Assembly (NCBI RefSeq): GCF_003008555.2 | Contig: NZ_CP027665.1 | Span: forward strand, 1,240,001 to 1,304,000 | Source of the DNA: Pukyongiella litopenaei | Lineage (GTDB): Bacteria > Pseudomonadota > Alphaproteobacteria > Rhodobacterales > Rhodobacteraceae | Reading direction: 5' to 3' | DNA: 64,000 bases | Shown: positions 40,679-50,109 of the stretch, one piece after another | Numbering within the stretch: position 1 is the first letter of the stretch | Layout of the letters: each line of letters opens with the position of its first letter | Position numbers and translations under genes: made by a program | Notes under the pieces: model-generated | The model's database searches: none | The model's input: the letters and a program-made list of their open reading frames with translations, nothing else | Told to the model about the DNA's origin: nothing

Positions 40679-42645
40679 ATGCGAGACCGCCCTTTGCCGC
40701 CAGCGCCGCCCCGCACCTCAGCGCCACCTTCGCGAATGCCGCGGCAGTTGTTCGTGCGGTCAGATTCGCCCAGCGTTTCCTAAGGCCGCCGCCGGACCTG
40801 GCGCCATCGGTTTGGGCGGAACAGAACGTCAGGATTCCGGTTGGCAACGCAGTCCCTGGCCTGATCCGGTTCGACAATGCCCCGTACCAGCGCGAACCGC
40901 TGGACATGATGGCCAATGCCGAATGCTCTCGCATCACGCTGATGTGGGGTGCCCAGGTGGGCAAGACCCAAACCGCCCTGTGCGGCCAGGCCTTCTTCAT
41001 CGCTCAGGATCCCTGTTCCCAGATCATGATGCAACCAAGCCAGGGTGATCTGCACACCTGGCTGGAAACGAAGTTCAATCCGCTGGTCGAGGAGAACCCG
41101 ACCCTGCAGGATGTGATTGCCAAGCCGCGTGGCCGCGACGGCGTGAACAATCAGCGCATGAAATCCTATCCCGGTGGTTTCATGATGTTCTCATGGTCAG
41201 GATCCCCGAAAACCATGCGCGGCCGATCGGCACCCAAGATCGTTTGCGACGAGACCGACGGCTACGACCGGACGAAGGAAGGACATCCGGTTGGTCTGTT
41301 GTGGCAGCGAGCCGCAACATTCGGCGATCAGCGTTTGCTGGTGGAGATCAGCACCCCGACGATCAAAGGCGCCAGCTGGATCGAGGCCGCATTCCTCGAG
41401 GGAGACCAGCGCCGATTTCAAATCGCCTGCCCGCATTGCGGAAGCCACCAGGTGTTGAATTGGGCCGGGGTCTGCTGGGACAAGAACCCGGACGGCGAAC
41501 ACCTGCCCGAAACCGCACATTACGTATGTGCGGAGAACGGGTGTGTGATCTCAGACGGTGAGAGGATCGCAGCCATTCGATCGGCGGAACGTCAAGGGGC
41601 GGGCTGGAAACCCTCCCGCCCCTTCCGGGGACATGCCTCCTATCATATCAACGAACTCTATTCCTGCTTTCGACGATTGCAGGATATCGTCCAGTCCTTC
41701 CTGGACAAGAAAGCCGCCAATGATTTGCAGACCTTCACAAACGTGTCGCTCGCCGAGACGTGGGTGGAAGAAGCCGAGGAAATCGCGGCCGACAAGCTGA
41801 TGAAACGGGCGACGTCCTACGCCGCTCAGGTGCCAGCAGATGTCGGTGTTCTCACAGCGGGCGTCGATATGCAGGAAGATCGTCTGGAAATCGAGGTTGT
41901 CGGCTGGGGGCTGGGCGAAACCAGCTGGAATATCGATTACAAGGTGATCTGGGGCGATCCGACGCAAGGTGAAATCTGGTCGGAGCTGTTCGATTATCTG
42001 GGCGAAACATTTCGGCATGAGCACGGGGCCGATCTGCGAATTGTCGCTACCTGCGTCGATACAGGCGGCTCGAAAGGCCTCACCCAATCCGCATACGAAA
42101 ACCTTGCGGGCAAGCACCGAAGCCGCATCTTTGCGATCAAGGGCAAAGGTGGTTGGGATCGCCCCGTCGTTTCCGCACCGAAACCGACGAAATCAGGGCG
42201 CAAGGGGCGGCCTGTGAAACTGTTCACGGTTGGCACCGACGAAGCAAAGCTGGTTATCGCCAAACGGTTCAATCTCGAGACCGGACCAGGTTCATGCGTA
42301 TTTTCGACCGAGCGTGATGTCGAGTATTTCGAGCAGCTCACTGCAGAGCGACTCGTAACCAAATGGATCCGAGGATTTCCGGTTCGCGAATGGCACAAGG
42401 CGCGGGATCGAAACGAGGCCCTGGACTGCCGGGTCTATGCCTATGCAGCGCTCAAAATCGCGCGCCCAGACATCGCCAAACGCCTGGCACGCCTGGCACC
42501 TGCCAAGGACGGTGAGCCCGCTCTGGACGAAGCAGCGGCGGGGGAACCGCCAGAGGAAGAACAGACCCAGCCTCGCAAGACTAGGCGTCGAAGGGCCCGC
42601 CGTCCCCGTGGCAGTGGCCGCAGGCGCAGAGGTGACGGTTGGTAG
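40675..42645 (+). CDS. Terminase large subunit (GpA family)
   Basis: The 656-residue packaging motor has the N-terminal ATPase with Walker A near 92-98 (WGAQVGKT), Walker B near 189-195 (IVCDETD) and coupling STPTI. A zinc-ribbon-like CPHCGSHQVLNW follows. The C-terminal nuclease has AGVDMQEDRLEIEVVGWG and later acidic residues, as in lambda gpA. The start is TTG 40675, overlapping the terS stop. A basic tail ends the protein, and GEPPEEE there is encoded by dispersed repeat copy 3. Confidence 0.94.
   Translation: MNARPPFAASAAPHLSATFANAAAVVRAVRFAQRFLRPPPDLAPSVWAEQNVRIPVGNAVPGLIRFDNAPYQREPLDMMANAECSRITLMWGAQVGKTQTALCGQAFFIAQDPCSQIMMQPSQGDLHTWLETKFNPLVEENPTLQDVIAKPRGRDGVNNQRMKSYPGGFMMFSWSGSPKTMRGRSAPKIVCDETDGYDRTKEGHPVGLLWQRAATFGDQRLLVEISTPTIKGASWIEAAFLEGDQRRFQIACPHCGSHQVLNWAGVCWDKNPDGEHLPETAHYVCAENGCVISDGERIAAIRSAERQGAGWKPSRPFRGHASYHINELYSCFRRLQDIVQSFLDKKAANDLQTFTNVSLAETWVEEAEEIAADKLMKRATSYAAQVPADVGVLTAGVDMQEDRLEIEVVGWGLGETSWNIDYKVIWGDPTQGEIWSELFDYLGETFRHEHGADLRIVATCVDTGGSKGLTQSAYENLAGKHRSRIFAIKGKGGWDRPVVSAPKPTKSGRKGRPVKLFTVGTDEAKLVIAKRFNLETGPGSCVFSTERDVEYFEQLTAERLVTKWIRGFPVREWHKARDRNEALDCRVYAYAALKIARPDIAKRLARLAPAKDGEPALDEAAAGEPPEEEQTQPRKTRRRRARRPRGSGRRRRGDGW
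42540..42559 (+). repeat. CCGCCAGAGG dispersed repeat, copy 3
   Basis: The exact consensus GGGGGAACCGCCAGAGGAAG encodes GEPPEE near the end of terL. It lies 79 nt before the next start at 42639. Confidence 0.85.
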
Positions 42646-43178
42646 ACGTGCAAACACAATTCCCGAATTCGATTCAGGCGGGTATCAGCCTCCGAGTTGA
42701 GATCGCGACACCGGATTTTCCGGCTCCGGACTGGCAGGCTCGGGCCTATCTGCGTGGGCCATCCGTGATCGATCTGGTCGCTACAGCCGAGGGCTCGGCC
42801 CATCTGTTCTACAAGGGATATGCTGAAACTTCGAATTGGGTGGACGGGCTCTACGACTATTCGATCAAGGTGTTCGACAGCACCGATGCCTTCGAGATCG
42901 AGCGCGGGCAAACGCGGATCGCGATCGACAAGATGCTGGTCAACTCCACGTATGATGCCCGGCGCCATGAGCAACGTGTCCTCGATGCGGTGGAGGCGGT
43001 AATCGAGGGCCGCGCAACCAAAGACCAGGAAAGCTATACGATCAACGGTCGGACGCTGACCCGCACTCCCATCGCCGATCTCCTGAAGCTGCGCGACCAT
43101 TATCGTGTCGAGGTTGCCAGGATGAGCAGGCCACGCGCGCGGCGGTTGCTGCGCCGACAGGTGAAGGTGCGGATGTAA
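42639..43178 (+). CDS. gpW-like head completion protein with N-terminal beta domain
   Basis: The 179-residue protein sits between terminase and portal, the place of lambda W. The C-terminal part (RVLDAVEAVIEGRATKDQES, TPIADLLKLRDHYRVEVAR) resembles gpW head-tail joining proteins. The N-terminal 95 residues (QAGISLRVEIATPDFPAPDW ... DGLYDYSIKVFDSTDAFEIE) look like an Ig-type baseplate domain. The start is TTG 42639, overlapping terL by 7 nt. Function is inferred from place and tail similarity. Confidence 0.6.
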   Translation: MVDVQTQFPNSIQAGISLRVEIATPDFPAPDWQARAYLRGPSVIDLVATAEGSAHLFYKGYAETSNWVDGLYDYSIKVFDSTDAFEIERGQTRIAIDKMLVNSTYDARRHEQRVLDAVEAVIEGRATKDQESYTINGRTLTRTPIADLLKLRDHYRVEVARMSRPRARRLLRRQVKVRM

Positions 43179-44767
43179 TGGCCTGGCCATTTTCCCGATC
43201 GACCGCCCCCGCAATCACGGCCGTGCGTGGTGAGCCAGATTTGCGGCGATCTACGATCCCTGCTGTGCCGCGACGGCGCAGCGGTCCAATCACCGTGCGG
43301 GCACGACGGTCTTACGATGCCGGAGAAACTGATCGGCTGACATCGAACTGGACCACCGTCCCGCTCACCGCAGACCAGGTGATCGACCGAAACCTGCGCC
43401 CGCTTGTCGCCCGGTCTCGCGACCAGGCGGCAAAGAACGATTATATGAAGGCGTTTCTGCGGCTGTGCGATCAGAACATTGTTGGCCATCGCGGCGTGAT
43501 CCTTCAGGCACAAGCGAAAGATGACAACGGATCGCTCGACCGCAAGGCCAACGAAGCGATCGAGGCGTGGTGGAAGCTGTGGCAACGAGCTGAAAATTGC
43601 GACATCACCGGACGCCGCAGCTTCCGGATGATGTGCAAGACCGCCGTCCGAACTTGCGCCAAGGACGGCGAGTTCATGTTCCGCGAAATTCGGGGCAAAG
43701 TCGCGCCGATGGGATATGCCCTGCAGATCCTCGACCCGCAGCGCTGCCCCGTCGACTACAACGTCGAGCGTCTGCCCGGCGGCCGGTTTGTCCGGCAGGG
43801 CATCGAGTTCTCGCGCGAGGGCCGCCCGCTCGCCTATTTCTTCATGACATCCGACCCGGCGCATTCGGCCTACACCTACAACGGCCGCAGCCTCGAGCGG
43901 GTGCCGGCAAGCGAGATCATTCACGGTTTCCTTGAGGACATCGTCAACCAGCGCCGTGGCCTGCCCTGGGCAGCGACGGCGCTCTGGCGGCTGCATCAGC
44001 TCAATGGGTTTGAAAAGGCGGCTCTGATCAACGCAAAGACCGGCGCCAGCGTCGGTGGCTTCCTCGAATGGGAGAAGGACGAAGGTCCGGAACCAGATGA
44101 GGACGAAGACGACGAAGAGCTCTTTATCGAGGCCGAGGGTGGCGTGTTCCAGGAGCTGCCTCCTGGATTGAAGCACAAGGCGTTCGATTCCCGATATCCA
44201 AGCGGCGAGTTTGCCCCCTTCCACAAGGCCATGATCCGTGGCGCCGGCGCCGGCATGGGCGTCTCCTATGTCAGCCTCGCCAACGATCTCGAAGGCGTCA
44301 ATTTCAGCTCGATCCGGCAGGGCGTTATCGACGAGCGCGAACACTGGATGGACCTGCAGGAGTGGCTGATCGAGACGCTGGTTGAACGGGCCTACCAGTC
44401 TGCGCTCAAACCCGCGCTCTTGATGGGTCTCGTCACCAACGGCCCTGTCCGCCTCCGGCCGGAGCGCATCGCCAAGTACTGTAATGTGTTCTGGCAGGGT
44501 CGCCGCTGGTCGTGGGTCGACCCACAGAAAGATATCCGCGCCGAGATCGAGGCCAAGGACAACCTGCTGGCCTCTCCCTCCGAGATCATACGCAAACAGG
44601 GCCGTGATCCGGAAACTGTCTGGCGCACCTTTGCCGCCGATATCGAAGCCATGCAAGCTGCCGGGGTTCCCGAAGAGTTCATCATGGCCACCCTGATCAA
44701 GGGCGCCGGTTCGCCCCCGGCCGCAACCAACCAAACCGAGGAGAACGAGGATGATCAAACGACTTAA
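43178..44767 (+). CDS. Portal protein (lambda gpB family)
   Basis: The 529-residue protein forms the DNA-entry ring of the capsid. Family marks are LRPLVARSRDQAAKNDYMKAF, VGHRGVILQAQAK, CAKDGEFMFRE, LQILDPQRCPVDYNVER, EIIHGFLEDIVNQRRGLPWA, DLEGVNFSSIRQGVIDEREHW and WVDPQKDIRAEIEAKDN. Length is normal. The start overlaps the previous stop (TAATG), and the 3' end overlaps the protease-capsid gene by 17 nt. Confidence 0.94.
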   Translation: MAWPFSRSTAPAITAVRGEPDLRRSTIPAVPRRRSGPITVRARRSYDAGETDRLTSNWTTVPLTADQVIDRNLRPLVARSRDQAAKNDYMKAFLRLCDQNIVGHRGVILQAQAKDDNGSLDRKANEAIEAWWKLWQRAENCDITGRRSFRMMCKTAVRTCAKDGEFMFREIRGKVAPMGYALQILDPQRCPVDYNVERLPGGRFVRQGIEFSREGRPLAYFFMTSDPAHSAYTYNGRSLERVPASEIIHGFLEDIVNQRRGLPWAATALWRLHQLNGFEKAALINAKTGASVGGFLEWEKDEGPEPDEDEDDEELFIEAEGGVFQELPPGLKHKAFDSRYPSGEFAPFHKAMIRGAGAGMGVSYVSLANDLEGVNFSSIRQGVIDEREHWMDLQEWLIETLVERAYQSALKPALLMGLVTNGPVRLRPERIAKYCNVFWQGRRWSWVDPQKDIRAEIEAKDNLLASPSEIIRKQGRDPETVWRTFAADIEAMQAAGVPEEFIMATLIKGAGSPPAATNQTEENEDDQTT

Positions 44768-46763
44768 CGCCATGCGTTTGGTTGGTCAGGCGCTGACCCG
44801 CGCAATCACGCCCGAGCAGATCAACGACAACCGCGGCAATGGCCCCCTGCGTCGAACCGCAGAGGTGCGCAACGTCGACGAGGAGGCGCGCACGGTCGAG
44901 GTCGCGTTCAGCTCCGAGACGCCCGTGGCGCGGTGGTTTGGTGACGAAGTTCTGGACCATGGCACAGGCGCGATGGACGATACCCGGCTGCGCAATGGGG
45001 CAGCGGTCTTGTGGAACCATAACATGGATGTGCAGATCGGCGTGGTCGAAAGCGCCCGGGTCGATAGCGATCGGGTGGGCCGCGCGGTGCTGCGGTTCGG
45101 TCGTTCTCAGCGCGCCGAGGAGATCTGGGAGGATGTCGTCGACGGTGTGATCCGGCACGTCTCGGTCGGCTACTTCGTTCGCGCGATCACCACCGAGGAG
45201 CGTGACGGCGAGACCGACAAGGTGACGATCACCGAGTGGGAGCCCTATGAAATCTCGCTGGTCAGCGTTCCGGCGGACGCCAGCGTGGGTGTCGGACGGT
45301 CGGTGGGGGAACCGCCAGAGGAAGGCGGCGACGAGCCCGCCAATACTGAGCCGCAAAGGGAAACTGCCGAAACCGCCGAAACAAGAGGATCGGGCATGAA
45401 AACGAAAATTATTCGCAACGCCAACGGTGACCTGGTCCGGGCCAAGGTTGACGAGAACGGCGAGATCATCGAGGTGATCGAGATCCTCGAGCGTGCCTCG
45501 GAGACACAGGCGCTCGTCCAACGCGGCACTCAGGCCGAACAGCAGCGCACCGCCGATCTGCTGGAATTGGGCGAGCAGTATTCGGCCCAGAGCCTCGCGG
45601 CCGAGGCGATCCGCAACGGCACCAGCGTCGATGATTTCACGCGCTCGCTGCTCGACCACGTCGCCGGCAACGGCGGTAGCGCCCGCAGTGGTGGCAACCA
45701 GCCGCTTGACGATGATGCGGGCGTCATCGGCCTGACCGACGATGAAGCGCGCAGCTTCAGCTTCCTCCGTGCTTTCCGCGCATTGGCAAACCCGCATGAT
45801 CGCCGGGCCCAGGAAGAAGCCGCGTTCGAGTTCGAGGCGTCCCGCGCCGCTGAACAGACCTCCAATCGCGAGGCCCAGGGCATCATGGTTCCCGCAGATG
45901 TTCTGCGGCGGGCGCTGAACACATCAACCAGTGGCAGCGCTGCCGGCGATACCGGTGGCGACTCGATCGCGTCGGACCTGATGGCGCAGTCGTTCATCGA
46001 GATGCTGCGCAACCGGTCTGTGCTACTCGGCATGGCGACGCCCATGGGCGGTCTGGTCGGCAACATTGACATTCCCGGCCAGGCATCCGGCGCGACCGGG
46101 TACTGGATCGGCGAGGACGACGATGCGCCGGAGGAAACGCAAGACCTGCGCCAGATCGGCCTGTCGCCGAAGACTGCCGCCGCCTATTCGGAAATCACCC
46201 GCAAGATGCTGCAGCAATCCTCGCTTGACGCTGAAGCGTTGGTTCGCCGTGATCTGGCGCGAGCACTGGCGCTGACCATGGATGCTGCAGGGTTCTACGG
46301 CACTGGTACTGCGAACCAGCCGCTGGGAATCAAGAACCTGACCGGCATCAATGCAGTGATCTTCGGTGCGGTACAGCCCACTTTCGCCGAGCTTGTACAA
46401 CTCGAAACCGAGGTGTCCGCCGACAACGCGGACGTCGATTCGATGGCTTACATCGGCAACGCCAAATTCCGGGGCCATTGCAAGACGACCGAGAAATTCG
46501 GGGGCTCCAACGGCGCGACCATCTGGGAGCCCGGAGGTACAGTGAACGGCTACCGCGCCGAGATCACCAACCAGGTGATCGATGGCGACGTGTTCCACGG
46601 CAACTTTGCCGACATGATCGCCGCGATGTGGGGTGGGCTGGATCTGACGATCGACCCGTATTCCAACTCGAAAAAGGGTCGTTTGCGGATCGTTGCCTTC
46701 CAGGACATCGATTTTGCCTATCGCAATGTCGAGAGCTTCGCCTACGGCGCAGACGCACCGTAA
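44751..46763 (+). CDS. Fused prohead protease and HK97-fold major capsid protein
   Basis: The 670-residue protein has an N-terminal HK97-type serine protease (about 40-180) with His90 (VLWNHNMDVQIG) and Ser138 (HVSVGYFVRA). A linker at about 185-215 includes GEPPEEGGDE. A scaffold-like delta segment (215-340) precedes the HK97-fold capsid domain (about 350-670; GIMVPADVLRRAL, GLSPKTAAAYSEITRKML, YGTGTANQPLGIKNL, NTSSKKGRLRI-type end). Autocleavage would release capsid monomers. An internal ATG 45396 with GAGGAT before it could make capsid alone. Confidence 0.9.
   Translation: MIKRLNAMRLVGQALTRAITPEQINDNRGNGPLRRTAEVRNVDEEARTVEVAFSSETPVARWFGDEVLDHGTGAMDDTRLRNGAAVLWNHNMDVQIGVVESARVDSDRVGRAVLRFGRSQRAEEIWEDVVDGVIRHVSVGYFVRAITTEERDGETDKVTITEWEPYEISLVSVPADASVGVGRSVGEPPEEGGDEPANTEPQRETAETAETRGSGMKTKIIRNANGDLVRAKVDENGEIIEVIEILERASETQALVQRGTQAEQQRTADLLELGEQYSAQSLAAEAIRNGTSVDDFTRSLLDHVAGNGGSARSGGNQPLDDDAGVIGLTDDEARSFSFLRAFRALANPHDRRAQEEAAFEFEASRAAEQTSNREAQGIMVPADVLRRALNTSTSGSAAGDTGGDSIASDLMAQSFIEMLRNRSVLLGMATPMGGLVGNIDIPGQASGATGYWIGEDDDAPEETQDLRQIGLSPKTAAAYSEITRKMLQQSSLDAEALVRRDLARALALTMDAAGFYGTGTANQPLGIKNLTGINAVIFGAVQPTFAELVQLETEVSADNADVDSMAYIGNAKFRGHCKTTEKFGGSNGATIWEPGGTVNGYRAEITNQVIDGDVFHGNFADMIAAMWGGLDLTIDPYSNSKKGRLRIVAFQDIDFAYRNVESFAYGADAP
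45306..45325 (+). repeat. CCGCCAGAGG dispersed repeat, copy 4
   Basis: The exact consensus GGGGGAACCGCCAGAGGAAG encodes GEPPEE in the protease-capsid linker. It lies 70 nt before the internal ATG 45396. Confidence 0.85.
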
Positions 46764-46823
46764 CCAGCACAGCCGGACGGTGATGAGGCCGCCCGGCACC
46801 CATCCAGTAGAGAGGAGACCGCT

Positions 46824-47036
46824 ATGGCGGACAAACAGGTCAAGCTCAAGATCACCTCGGCCATCGCCATCGGGGGCCAAATCCAGCGGGCCGGCACGGT
46901 GGTTGCCGTATCCGAGGATGTTGCCAAGAACCTCCTGCACCGCGGTCGCGCAGAACTTGCCACTGCGGAGATGGCAACCGGCCCCGAGACCAAGGGCGGT
47001 GACGATGCCGGCAAGGTGAAGGGCGGCAAGAAGTAG
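46824..47036 (+). CDS. Small phage structural protein
   Basis: The 70-residue protein KLKITSAIAIGGQIQRAGTV VAVSEDVAKNLLHRGRAEL is followed by a Lys/Gly-rich tail. It lies between capsid and head-tail joining genes and resembles small head-decoration or connector-type proteins. GAGAGGAG precedes the start. Confidence 0.6.
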   Translation: MADKQVKLKITSAIAIGGQIQRAGTVVAVSEDVAKNLLHRGRAELATAEMATGPETKGGDDAGKVKGGKK

Positions 47037-47039
47037 GCG

Positions 47040-47375
47040 ATGCCCCATCCGGCCTGGGAGGACCTCTCCGAGTTCTTCGACCCTGACGAGTTCGCGACCA
47101 CCGCGACTATCAGACGGGACGGAGAAATCATCGGAGAGGTTCTCGGCATTTTCGACGATCCCAACCAGATCGCGGCGTTGGGAAATTACGAGCTCGACCA
47201 CCCTACCCCCCGTCTGATCTGCCCGGAGACCGATATCGCCGACATTTCGCGGGGCGATGTCGCCACGATCGAAGGTCGCGATTTCGACATCATGCAAGAG
47301 CCCGAGTTGGACGGCACCGGCATCGCCACGTTGATCCTGGCCGAACCAAACGTGATCTACGATGCTGGGATTTGA
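47040..47375 (+). CDS. Head-tail joining protein
   Basis: The 111-residue beta-rich protein (WEDLSEFFDPDEFATTATIR, ADISRGDVATIEGRDFDIMQ, DGTGIATLILAEP) matches the ATP-binding sugar transporter-like/lambda FII-type head-tail joining proteins by pattern and location. It overlaps the next gene by 14 nt. Confidence 0.7.
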   Translation: MPHPAWEDLSEFFDPDEFATTATIRRDGEIIGEVLGIFDDPNQIAALGNYELDHPTPRLICPETDIADISRGDVATIEGRDFDIMQEPELDGTGIATLILAEPNVIYDAGI

Positions 47376-47895
47376 CATCGATGACGGCCGCCTGGAGGCA
47401 GTTGCCCGGGAATATGCCGCTACTCCGAAACAGGTCGAGCTTTCACAAGGACGCGCTCTGAAACGAACCGCCGGGACACTTCGCCGCCTGTCGTCGAAAG
47501 GTCTCAAGAGCGAGTTGGGTTTGCGAAATGCCACTGCCCTGCGCCGCCGGATAAAGGATTACCGAGTTGGCAAGGGCGGAAACGCTCTGAAACTCTGGTA
47601 CGGTGCCAACGATCTGCCGGTTTCTGCCTTCAAGGGGCGTCCGCAACCGGTGACCGGCGGTGTCAAGTTCGGTTCGACGATGATCCACGGCGCGTTCTTC
47701 GCCCGGCTGGGCGGCAGGCGCCTGGTTATGCAGCGGCATGGCTCGAAGCGCTGGCAGATCGGCGAGGCCACTCTACCGGTGGCGGATCGCATGATGATCT
47801 ACCTCGAGGACGAGGTGTTCGTGGACATCGACTCAATCTATTTCAAACATTTCCTCGCCGAAGTGAGGGCCCGCACAATTCTGGGGGTGGGATAA
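47362..47895 (+). CDS. Minor tail protein Z-like (gpZ)
   Basis: The 177-residue basic protein fits the GPZ family: AVAREYAATPKQVELSQGRA LKRTAGTLRRL, then LWYGANDLPVSAFKGRP and GAFFARLGGRRLVMQRHG. In lambda gpZ completes the head-tail junction. It overlaps the next gene by 1 nt (TAATG). Confidence 0.8.
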   Translation: MLGFDIDDGRLEAVAREYAATPKQVELSQGRALKRTAGTLRRLSSKGLKSELGLRNATALRRRIKDYRVGKGGNALKLWYGANDLPVSAFKGRPQPVTGGVKFGSTMIHGAFFARLGGRRLVMQRHGSKRWQIGEATLPVADRMMIYLEDEVFVDIDSIYFKHFLAEVRARTILGVG

Positions 47896-48428
47896 TGGCT
47901 GATACTATCGATCTCGGGCTCGCATTGGACACGATCGTCGATCTGCTCGGGGCGGAGTTCAATTCGTTCAAGACAGTCGCAGCAGAGGACGAGAGCCGCA
48001 CGAAGCTGGCGGTGCCTGCGATCATCGTGCAGCTTTCAGAACTCGAACCGGATCCCGACAAGGATCCCCATACCGGCCAGCTCCCCTGCCTGGTCCGGGT
48101 GGAGGCACGCATCGTGATGGGGCACCGGACGCCCAAGGTACGTCGCGAGGTGATCAAGGCGGCCGGGGCGGTGGCGGCCTTCGTCCACAGCAACCGCCTG
48201 GGCGTTCCGTGGGGCGCAGCCACGATCCTCGCTGTCGAGCCGGACGAGTTCGCTCCGCAGGCCGACCAGTTCGACATCTGGCGGATAGAATGGGCACACA
48301 GTGCCGATATCGGCCCCAGCTACTTTGTCGACGAGGGCGCCACGCCTGGTCAGATTCTCACGTCTTGGGCGCCCGCCATCGGCCCGGATCACGAAGCCGA
48401 CTATGTTCCTGTCACCGAGGAGGGCTGA
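47895..48428 (+). CDS. Tail completion/terminator-like protein
   Basis: The 177-residue alpha/beta protein (DTIVDLLGAEFNSFKTVAAE, LPCLVRVEARIVMGHRTPKV, QFDIWRIEWAHSADIGPSYF) follows gpZ and precedes the baseplate genes, the position of tail terminators. I do not recognise a closer family. Its stop overlaps the next start (TGATG). Confidence 0.6.
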   Translation: MADTIDLGLALDTIVDLLGAEFNSFKTVAAEDESRTKLAVPAIIVQLSELEPDPDKDPHTGQLPCLVRVEARIVMGHRTPKVRREVIKAAGAVAAFVHSNRLGVPWGAATILAVEPDEFAPQADQFDIWRIEWAHSADIGPSYFVDEGATPGQILTSWAPAIGPDHEADYVPVTEEG

Positions 48429-48817
48429 TGTCGGATTACGCGACCTCGCAAATCATGCAGGCCCTTGAGCGCATGATCATAGTAGCCACCGTCACGCAAC
48501 GGTCAGACGACAAGGTGAAGGTCAAGTGGCTAGACGGCGCCGAAAGCGACTGGCTCAGGCTTGCCCAACTTGGGTCCGGCGAACAGAAGTTCTGGATTCC
48601 ACAGGGGCCCGGCGATCAGGTTGTGGTGCTATCGCCTGGCGGCGACACCACCAAGGGTGTCGTCTATCCCGGCCCGTTTGCCGGAGGGGTGCCAGCGGGG
48701 AATTTCGAAGGCACATTCACAGGAACCGGAGATGTGGTGGCAAGCGGCATCAGCCTGGTCGACCATGTGCATGGAGACGTTCAGCCAGGCGCCGCGGACA
48801 CCGGTCAACCGAAGTAG
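48428..48817 (+). CDS. Baseplate assembly protein V (spike)
   Basis: The 129-residue protein resembles P2 gpV: an OB-fold N-terminus (MIIVATVTQRSDDKVKVKWL, KFWIPQGPGDQVVVLSPGGD) and a short beta-helical end with VDHVHGDVQPG. This spike punctures the outer membrane. The family's tip His residues are seen in DHVHGD. Confidence 0.85.
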   Translation: MSDYATSQIMQALERMIIVATVTQRSDDKVKVKWLDGAESDWLRLAQLGSGEQKFWIPQGPGDQVVVLSPGGDTTKGVVYPGPFAGGVPAGNFEGTFTGTGDVVASGISLVDHVHGDVQPGAADTGQPK

Positions 48818-48822
48818 CGCCG

Positions 48823-48842
48823 GGGGGAACCGCCAGAGGATT
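48823..48842 (+). repeat. CCGCCAGAGG dispersed repeat, copy 5
   Basis: GGGGGAACCGCCAGAGGATT matches the consensus over 18 bp. It is intergenic, 29 nt before the gpW-type baseplate start. Confidence 0.85.
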
Positions 48843-48871
48843 GCGCGCATTGTGCTGGCCAAGATGGCCGC

Positions 48872-49210
48872 ATGTACGGGATCAGCGCCACCACTGGCCG
48901 GAAACTCGGCGGAATAGATCACCTTCGCCAGTCCATCCGGGATATCTTGACGACACCATTGGGGTCGCGCGTGATGCGCCGCGACTATGGTTCCCGTCTC
49001 TTTGACTTGATCGACACCCCTTATTCATCGGCAACGCGGCTCGCGATCATCGCGGCAACGGCCGAGGCGTTGATCACCTGGGAACCGCGCATCGAGGTCG
49101 AGGACGTCAAGCTTCGAACCTATGAGCCCGGACATATCATTATCGACCTCACCGGCCGCTATCTGCCCGATGGCCGCGAGGTCTCGATCGAGGGGATCGA
49201 GGTCGGATGA
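48872..49210 (+). CDS. Baseplate wedge protein W (gp25-like)
   Basis: The 112-residue protein has the gp25/gpW pattern: HLRQSIRDILTTPLGSRVMRRDYGSRLFDL carries the conserved arginine and EPR core, and AIIAATAEALITWEPRIEVE follows. It forms the baseplate wedge with gpJ and gpI. Its stop overlaps the gpJ start (ATGA). Confidence 0.92.
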   Translation: MYGISATTGRKLGGIDHLRQSIRDILTTPLGSRVMRRDYGSRLFDLIDTPYSSATRLAIIAATAEALITWEPRIEVEDVKLRTYEPGHIIIDLTGRYLPDGREVSIEGIEVG

Positions 49211-50109
49211 GCGCGTTTACCGCCATCAATCTGGACAAGCTGCCCGCGCCCGAAATTGTAGATCGGAAGGCGTTTGAAACGATTCTCGCCGAGGTGAAGG
49301 CATGGCTGATCGGCCGGGAGCCGACACTTGAACCGGTGCTGGCGCTCGAAAGCGAGCCGCTCTCAAAAGTGCTTGAGGCCTGGGCCTATCGCGAAATGCT
49401 GGTGCGCGCTGAAGTCGATGACGCGGCCCGCGGAAACATGCTCGCCTTTGCAACCGGCGCCCAGCTCGACCACCTGGCGACCTTCTACGGAGTAGAGCGA
49501 CAGGTTGTGCAAGAGGCGGACGAGGACGCCGTCCCGCCGGTGCCAGAGATCCTCGAGGACGATGCGCGGTTTCGGCAACGCGTCCAGTTGGCGCCCGAAG
49601 GTATGACCACCGCTGGCTCCAGGGGTTCATATGTCTTCTGGGGGCTGGCCGCTTCGCCAAAGGTCAAGGATATCGATGTCGCCTCGGACACACCCGGCGA
49701 AGTGCAGATTACGGTGCTATCGACCGAGGGCGACGGAACGGCAGACGCCCCTCTTTTGGCTGCGGTTTCGGCGCAGCTGAACGACGATGAGGTTCGCCCG
49801 GTCTGCGACACAGTCGACGTCCAGGCGGCGACGATCACCGCCTACACGCTCGAGGCGGCGCTCACGCTTTACGAGGGGCCGGATTCGGAGGTTGTACGGC
49901 AGGCCGCAGAGGATGCCGTGACAGCCTATGTGATTGATCACCACCGGCTCGGGCATGACATTACCGTTTCCGGTCTACATGCGGCGCTGCACCAGGTTGG
50001 TGTTCAGAACGTGACGCTTACCAGCCCGGCTGCCGATATTATCGTTGCGGCCTCGGAAGCGGCCCATTGCACTTCGGTCACGGTCTCCGTCGGTGGATAC
50101 GATGTCTGA
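49207..50109 (+). CDS. Baseplate protein J
   Basis: The 300-residue protein matches P2 gpJ: YREMLVRAEVDDAARGNMLA, LDHLATFYGVERQV, RVQLAPEGMTTAGSRGSYVF and AVSAQLNDDEVRPVCDTVDV. It is a wedge component of the contractile-tail baseplate. It overlaps gpI by 8 nt. Confidence 0.92.
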   Translation: MSAFTAINLDKLPAPEIVDRKAFETILAEVKAWLIGREPTLEPVLALESEPLSKVLEAWAYREMLVRAEVDDAARGNMLAFATGAQLDHLATFYGVERQVVQEADEDAVPPVPEILEDDARFRQRVQLAPEGMTTAGSRGSYVFWGLAASPKVKDIDVASDTPGEVQITVLSTEGDGTADAPLLAAVSAQLNDDEVRPVCDTVDVQAATITAYTLEAALTLYEGPDSEVVRQAAEDAVTAYVIDHHRLGHDITVSGLHAALHQVGVQNVTLTSPAADIIVAASEAAHCTSVTVSVGGYDV

